Shown piece by piece: positions 59,842 through 64,000 of a stretch of DNA of 64,000 nt. Location: contig NZ_FRDN01000003.1 of assembly GCF_900143285.1 (NCBI RefSeq), forward strand, positions 1-64,000. The letters run 5' to 3'. The notes under the pieces are model-generated. The model had not been told where the DNA came from. It did not search any database and was given only the letters and a program-made list of their open reading frames with translations. This stretch comes from Desulfitobacterium chlororespirans DSM 11544 (GTDB lineage: Bacteria > Bacillota > Desulfitobacteriia > Desulfitobacteriales > Desulfitobacteriaceae). The translations under genes were made by a program, and so were the position numbers. Position 1 is the first letter of the stretch; the number at the start of each line of letters is the position of its first letter.

Positions 59842-59951
59842 AATTTTTAGGCGAGCGGTTTGTATTCTTCCGCGAAATGCTTGTGAAGCCCAGCATAAGC
59901 CGCTTTAGGGGTTGAACGCCTTCTCAATACATCGATAACCGCCTAAAAATT
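59842..59951. repeat. 110-bp element with 12-bp terminal inverted repeats upstream of murC
   Basis: AATTTTTAGGCG (59842-59853) and CGCCTAAAAATT (59940-59951) are perfect inverted copies enclosing 86 bp of GC-richer sequence without a frame. It could be a miniature insertion element or a structured leader; no target-site duplication is obvious. Confidence 0.5.
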
Positions 59952-60032
59952 TCCGAGTATAAAATGATACATTTTACCTCACTATTGGGTATAATGGAGT
60001 GTAGAGTTCGAAACTGAAAGGGAAGATGCATC

Positions 60033-61382
60033 TTGCCGTTACATATTCATTTTGTTGGAATCAAAGGAACAGGAATGAGTGCTTTGGCTCAAGTTACCGC
60101 TCATATCGAAGGAGCCCATATTACGGGCTCAGATGTTGCGGAACGCTTCTTTACCGACGCGGTTCTGGAGCGTGCTCATATTCCCGTTCTTAACTTTTCT
60201 GCTGCCAATGTTGAAAAGGCTGATATTGTTGTAGCCTCAGCTGCTTATGGTGAAAATCATGAAGAAATCGCCCGGGCACGGGAATTAAATATTCCTGTCT
60301 ATTCCTATCCACAATTCTTGGGTAGGCTCATGTCCAAAAAACGGGGTATTGCCGTCGCAGGTACCCATGGTAAAACCACAACCACAGCCATGATTGGGCT
60401 GGCTCTCCTTCAATCGGGAATTGACCCTACTATTGTGGTGGGCAGTGATGTTCCCAGCATCGGCGGAAATGCCTATTCTGGTCAAGGCGATTTCTTCCTG
60501 GCCGAATCCTGTGAATACCGTCGTCATTTTCTGAATTATTCTCCAGAATACTTGATTATTACGAATATCGAGTTTGATCATCCGGATTATTTCAAGGATT
60601 TAGATGATGTGGTGTGTGCTTTTTCGGAAATCGCCCAAAAGATACCACCTCACGGCAAGATTTTTATCTGGCATGAAGACCCTCAAAGAAAAGCGATTCA
60701 AGCTCAATCACCGATCATAACCTTCGGGTTGAATGAAGAAGCCGATATCTATGCTACCAATATTCAGTTCCATGACGAAGGAAGTACTATGACCATCGTC
60801 GCTCATGGAACTGTAATGGGCGAATTCCATCTCCATGTCAGTGGCAAGCATAATATTCTCAATGCCTTGGCGAGCATCGCCCTGTGTTTGGAAATCGGCG
60901 TTCCTACGGAAAAAGTACTGGAGTCATTAAGCCATTTTAATGGTACCAAACGCCGCTTCGAACATATTGGACAGAATGCCGGAGCCCTTATCGTAGATGA
61001 CTATGCTCACCATCCCACGGAAATCCGCTCAACCCTTGAAGGAGCAAGACTCTCTTTCCCTGACCGCCGTATTCGGGCTGTATTCCAGCCCCATACCTTT
61101 AGCCGCACAGAAAAGCTCCTCCAAGAGTTCTCCCAATCCTTCCAAGCTGCTGATGAAGTGGTCATCGCCGAAATTTTCGCTTCCGCCCGGGAAACAAATC
61201 TCAATACCATTTCAGCATCCTCTCTGGCGGATTTAATCAGCCAGCAGGGAATCAATGCCCGTTATATCCACTCCCTTGAAGAGATTCAAACTTATCTTGC
61301 CCAGACCCTTTCCCCCGGAGATCTGGTTCTGACCCTGGGTGCAGGGGATATCTATAAGGTGGGGCAAAGTTTAGTGTGCTGA
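60033..61382 (+). CDS. murC: UDP-N-acetylmuramate--L-alanine ligase
   Basis: 449 residues from a TTG (AAAGGGA upstream), giving MPLHIHFVGIKGTGMSALAQV. Mur ligase fold: UDP-binding N-terminal GIKGTGMSAL, ATP P-loop GTHGKTTTTAMIGLAL (~110-125), FLAESCEYRRHFL and ITNIEFDHPDYF typical of MurC/Mpl, the C-terminal DYAHHPTEIRSTL and PHTFSRTEKL. Adds L-Ala to UDP-MurNAc in the cytosol. Gene stands alone, not in a dcw cluster, so a second murC may exist elsewhere or this is the sole copy; Mpl is a less likely reading because the sequence keeps the MurC-type EYRRHFL. Confidence 0.9.
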   Translation: MPLHIHFVGIKGTGMSALAQVTAHIEGAHITGSDVAERFFTDAVLERAHIPVLNFSAANVEKADIVVASAAYGENHEEIARARELNIPVYSYPQFLGRLMSKKRGIAVAGTHGKTTTTAMIGLALLQSGIDPTIVVGSDVPSIGGNAYSGQGDFFLAESCEYRRHFLNYSPEYLIITNIEFDHPDYFKDLDDVVCAFSEIAQKIPPHGKIFIWHEDPQRKAIQAQSPIITFGLNEEADIYATNIQFHDEGSTMTIVAHGTVMGEFHLHVSGKHNILNALASIALCLEIGVPTEKVLESLSHFNGTKRRFEHIGQNAGALIVDDYAHHPTEIRSTLEGARLSFPDRRIRAVFQPHTFSRTEKLLQEFSQSFQAADEVVIAEIFASARETNLNTISASSLADLISQQGINARYIHSLEEIQTYLAQTLSPGDLVLTLGAGDIYKVGQSLVC

Positions 61383-61446
61383 ACAAGTAGGTCAATAGGC
61401 CAACTCTAAGACTATTCTATTGGGTTGATATTGTTTTAGAGCTCTT

Positions 61447-61486
61447 AGCCTTGAATCACAGTACTTGCTGTGTTTCAGGGCTTTTT
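61447..61486 (+). terminator. Terminator after murC
   Basis: AGCCTTGAATCACAG pairs with CTGTGTTTCAGGGCT (14 of 15 counting one wobble) followed by TTTTTA. Confidence 0.85.
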
Positions 61487-61596
61487 ACATTGCCTCCGTC
61501 GCAAGTCAGAGTAAATTTTCGTAGTCTGGGCTTACTATGGTATACTATAAATTAAAAGCTGATAGATAAGACCTTCACTGGTGAGGGAGGGGTAAC

Positions 61597-61938
61597 ATGG
61601 CTCAGACCACTCGTGCAGAACGGGAAAAAAAGACCGTCAAGGTCATGATCATGCTCTATTGTAAAGACAACCATAAACCTAATGACGGCCTGTGTGCCGA
61701 ATGCCAGGAACTCCTGACTTATTCCCAGAAGCGGGCGGAGCATTGCAGGCTTGGAGAAGATAAGCCGGTCTGCGGTGATTGCACCGTACATTGCTATAAA
61801 AAGGATATGCGGGAAAGGATCCGCACTGTTATGCGCTACGCAGGCCCTCGAATGATCCTCCACCATCCGTTGATGACCATACAGCATGTTATTGACAAAA
61901 GGCATAAGCCGCAGATTGGAGAGGATAGGATTGGCTGA
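61597..61938 (+). CDS. YgbA-type (nitrous oxide-stimulated promoter family) protein
   Basis: 113 residues. Conserved Cys-rich core: MIMLYCKDNHKPNDGLCAECQELLTYSQKRAEHCRLGEDKPVCGDCTVHCYKKDMRERIRTVMRYAGPRMILHHP, which matches the YgbA_NO family (at least seven cysteines plus the HCY and RYAGPRM ends). Members are induced by nitrosative stress in several bacteria; the biochemical role is unknown, perhaps Fe-S or NO repair. AGGGAGG six or so bases before the ATG; TATACT-type -10 at about 61541. Confidence 0.88.
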   Translation: MAQTTRAEREKKTVKVMIMLYCKDNHKPNDGLCAECQELLTYSQKRAEHCRLGEDKPVCGDCTVHCYKKDMRERIRTVMRYAGPRMILHHPLMTIQHVIDKRHKPQIGEDRIG

Positions 61939-61953
61939 CAGGTTCGAAAAACT

Positions 61954-61983
61954 AAGGAATGGCCCATATAGAGGCCATTCCTT
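61954..61983. terminator. Terminator between YgbA-type gene and HAD phosphatase
   Basis: AAGGAATGGCC pairs with GGCCATTCCTT over eight bases, then TTTTTAC. Serves convergent genes. Confidence 0.85.
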
Positions 61984-61984
61984 T

Positions 61985-62560
61985 TTACATGGTGGCAGAT
62001 CTTGAAAAAGGTGTTCTTCTTCCGATCTCCCTCACTATTTCCCGCCAATCCTGACAACGGATAATTCCTGAGGACAGTTCTCCTTGGTTATAGCTGGCAT
62101 CCAAGAGGAGCACAGGTACTCCTGCTTCAGAAATTGCCTGGGCATTCCCCAGAAAATCCTCGAGGAATATCTCCAGTTGCCATTGCAGTACATAATCCAC
62201 TTTGCTCTGGAAGCTCGTAAAGAGGATCTGTTCATGGGGTATCTTGTGCTTTTTCATCCAACGAAGAGTATGGACTTCCTCATCCAAGGATCGAGCGGTA
62301 ACATAGACCACTTCATGACCCTGGCGGAGGAGCCTTTCAATGCCTTCCTTAGCCCCGGCTACCGGGTCGGGAATATCGAACAAGGTGGCCACATTATCTT
62401 CGAAGTACTTCCCCATTTCCTCCCAGGACACACCAAAATCCAAATGCATATCATAATTTTTCAGTTCTAAGATATTGGTCCCAAAATGCCGGTTCAGCTT
62501 TCTGAGCCAGGCTTTATAGCTGTCGGAAACTACCCCGTCGATGTCTACACCTATTCGCAA
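61985..62560 (-). CDS. HAD-family 5'-nucleotidase/phosphatase (NT5C-like)
   Basis: 191 residues. Motif I GVDIDGVVSDSYKAWL (D5/D7 nucleophile pair), motif II VTARS (~95), Lys/Asp region FLEDFLGNAQAI (motif IV, D about 130) and LLLDAS near 155. Similar to the deoxyribonucleotidase (YorS/NT5C) group. Probably dephosphorylates a nucleotide or sugar phosphate. It follows purC on the same strand after a 25-bp gap, so a purine salvage link is plausible. Confidence 0.85.
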   Translation of the reverse strand: MRIGVDIDGVVSDSYKAWLRKLNRHFGTNILELKNYDMHLDFGVSWEEMGKYFEDNVATLFDIPDPVAGAKEGIERLLRQGHEVVYVTARSLDEEVHTLRWMKKHKIPHEQILFTSFQSKVDYVLQWQLEIFLEDFLGNAQAISEAGVPVLLLDASYNQGELSSGIIRCQDWREIVREIGRRTPFSRSATM

Positions 62561-62585
62561 GGACTGTCTCTCCTTTAAATTATTC

Positions 62586-63266
62586 TCAGCGCATTAGTTC
62601 TTCTAATTCCAAGGGCTCTACCCGGCGTCCGTCTTTATAGGCCCGCATATTTCCTCCGGAAATCTCATCGATTAAAGCAATTTGCTTATCATCACCGATT
62701 CTGCCGAACTCAAATTTGATATCATAAAGTTCCATACCTCTTTGCGTTAACTCTTCCTTTATGATTCCCGCAATCTTCTGAGTTAACTCTTTCAACACTT
62801 TATATTCGTCTTGAGACAGAATTCCCAGCATATCTAAAGCATCTTCAGTAATGGGGGGATCATTCCTATCATCATCTTTCAGGGTCACTTCCACAAAAGC
62901 ATCCAAAGGTTGTCCATCCTGAGCATATTTCCCATAGCGACGCAGAAAACTTCCCACTGCCCGATAACGGCAAATGACCTCCAAGCCTTGTCCGAAAGGA
63001 GTGGCTTTCTTTACTTTCATGGTGCCCGCTTCCAGGTCGGCATCGATATAATGGGTTGGGATGCCCAGAGCGTTAATTTTCTCAAAAAAATACTTGGTCA
63101 GTCGCAGGCCTGCTTTTCCTGCTCCTTCGATTTGCAGCCCCACAGTGTTGGCACCTGGATCGAAGACCCCATTTTCCCCAGTGACATCATCCTTGAACTT
63201 CAGCAAGCAGTTGCCGTCTTCTAAGGCATAAACATCTTTTGTTTTTCCCGTATAAACCAATTCCAT
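62586..63266 (-). CDS. purC: SAICAR synthase
   Basis: 226 residues, normal single-domain PurC. MELVYTGKTKDVYALEDGNCLLKFKDDVTGENGVFDPGANTVG (nucleotide-binding start), VICRYRAVGSFLRRYG, EVTLKDDDRNDPPITEDA, KFEFGRIGDDKQIALIDEISGG. Condenses CAIR with aspartate using ATP. Cytosolic. GAGGT eight bases before the ATG. The gene is upstream of the HAD phosphatase and downstream of nadE; the rest of the pur pathway is not in this window. Confidence 0.97.
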   Translation of the reverse strand: MELVYTGKTKDVYALEDGNCLLKFKDDVTGENGVFDPGANTVGLQIEGAGKAGLRLTKYFFEKINALGIPTHYIDADLEAGTMKVKKATPFGQGLEVICRYRAVGSFLRRYGKYAQDGQPLDAFVEVTLKDDDRNDPPITEDALDMLGILSQDEYKVLKELTQKIAGIIKEELTQRGMELYDIKFEFGRIGDDKQIALIDEISGGNMRAYKDGRRVEPLELEELMR

Positions 63267-63384
63267 CTGTTTCTACCTCTTTCGTTTATTCTTTATTGCT
63301 TTATATTTTTGCATGCTTAGGTAGGGCATTTATACTTTATATTATACCATTTTTTACCCAGCGAAGGCTAAGACATGACACGCC

Positions 63385-64000
63385 TTATAATTTGGGAAGC
63401 TTAGGCAGTTCCAAAGCTGGAGGGAGCTGTCTTTTATGCTCACTCTGCCGATGCATTTTTTCAATCTTCTCTTGCATCTTTTCAGGTACCCCTTCGCCAA
63501 GAAGATAGCGATCGATCAGGTCGTAGGTAATGCCCATTTCCTGTTCATCGGTTTGCCCTTCCCACAATCCGGCTGTGGGAACCCGATTCACTATTTTTTC
63601 CGGAAGCCCTAGTTGGGAGGCCCAGGCTCGTACTTCAGCCTTGGTCAGAGAGGCAAGCGGGAGAATATCCACTCCCCCATCCCCGTATTTAGTAAAATAG
63701 CCTGTATAAGCCTCAGGAGCATTGTCAGTCCCCACTACAAGATAATTAAGGGAATTAGCTACGGTGTATAAGGTGGACATACGCAGGCGTGCCTTAAGGT
63801 TTCCTTGGCTTAATTGCTCCTCGAAGGTATATTCTTGAGCGGTGAGAGCCTTCTTGACCGAAGCCAGGATGCCCTGGTGAGCTTGAGTCAAATCGATTTC
63901 AACGGCTTTGAGAGATAATGCCTCTGTCGTAAGCCATGCATCTTCTCTGTCCATAGGATTGGATCCGGCCGGTAGTATGACTCCGATGGAATTGTGGGGA
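63385..64000 (-). CDS. nadE: NAD synthetase, C-terminal two thirds (cut by window end)
   Basis: The frame is open to the edge of the window, so the start is outside. The visible ~205 residues begin PHNSIGVILPAGSNPMDREDA and contain the NadE signatures GTDNAPEAYTGYFTKYGDGGVDILPLASLTKAEVRAWA, LGLPEKIVNRVPTAGLWEGQTDEQEMGITYDLIDRYL. The N-terminal SGGxDS P-loop is not visible. This is the ammonia-dependent short type, since no glutaminase domain is seen in the visible part. Ends normally, 118 bp before purC. Confidence 0.93.
   Translation of the reverse strand, partial: PHNSIGVILPAGSNPMDREDAWLTTEALSLKAVEIDLTQAHQGILASVKKALTAQEYTFEEQLSQGNLKARLRMSTLYTVANSLNYLVVGTDNAPEAYTGYFTKYGDGGVDILPLASLTKAEVRAWASQLGLPEKIVNRVPTAGLWEGQTDEQEMGITYDLIDRYLLGEGVPEKMQEKIEKMHRQSEHKRQLPPALELPKLPKL

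Noticed and set aside
63385-63954. NadE read as a complete 189-residue protein
   Set aside because: The frame continues to the window edge with normal NadE sequence, so the internal ATG is not the start.

Overview
The window looks like chromosomal DNA of an anaerobic, endospore-forming Bacillota close to Desulfitobacterium (Desulfitobacteriaceae/Peptococcaceae). The inference rests on gene content: a gerA-type germination operon, a glmS ribozyme, the cdaA-cdaR-glmM-glmS block, an [FeFe]-hydrogenase-like protein beside a Tat-exported [NiFe] hydrogenase with cytochrome b, cytoplasmic arylsulfotransferase, DASS transporters, frequent GTG/TTG starts and strong GGAGG ribosome sites. No rRNA, CRISPR array or complete prophage is visible.

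Layout. 0-0.35 kb: 3' end of an IS3-type element. 0.4-2 kb: thioredoxin plus an aberrant thioredoxin reductase with a cysteine-free thioredoxin tail. 2.2-11.3 kb: a SipW/TasA-like secretion locus. It has an ER-type signal peptidase, a degenerate ABC ATPase, an ABC permease fused to a signal-peptidase fold that has lost Ser and His, two TasA/camelysin-like proteins (one with a CBM-like tail), and a 40-residue peptide with the same kind of signal sequence. A four-gene spore germination operon lies in the middle of this locus. 11.6-14 kb: truncated GGDEF gene, MBL hydrolase, homocysteine methyltransferase. 14-20 kb: carboxylate transporters (DAACS, DASS) with DUF4387 and AtuA/DUF1446 proteins, opposite a GntR regulator with two matching operators. 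20-22 kb: PadR-DUF4180 regulator between twin hairpins, and an orphan P-loop protein.

22-30 kb is a cell-wall precursor and c-di-AMP block read leftward: cdaA, cdaR, an FAD dehydrogenase, glmM, then a glmS ribozyme, an intrinsic terminator and glmS. 30-32.8 kb: MazG-like pyrophosphohydrolase, DUF362 ferredoxin protein, CAP-domain exoprotein. 32.8-37.5 kb: five-gene cluster of two glycosyltransferases, a Cys-rich coat-like protein and two unknowns behind a candidate sigma-K promoter. 37.6-45 kb: amidase plus holin-like protein, CapA lipoprotein, CNNM/CorC protein, Rrf2 regulator with MFS exporter, SPFH protein.

45.4-47.9 kb: two tRNA-Thr genes (UGU and CGU) bracket the [FeFe]-hydrogenase-like gene and a DsrE-like gene. 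48.4-50.2 kb: cysteine-desulfurase-like enzyme and a small membrane protein. 50.6-59.3 kb: tandem LysR regulators, a DASS transporter, arylsulfotransferase and a three-gene membrane-bound uptake [NiFe] hydrogenase whose small subunit has Asp in place of a proximal-cluster Cys. 59.3-64 kb: stand-alone AMP-binding C-terminal domain, murC, a YgbA-type protein, a NT5C-like HAD phosphatase, purC and the 3' part of nadE, cut by the window end.

The candidates that most deserve follow-up are the SipW/TasA locus with its paired catalytically dead components and micro-peptide, the terminator between the glmS ribozyme and glmS, and the Asp-ligated proximal cluster of the [NiFe] hydrogenase.
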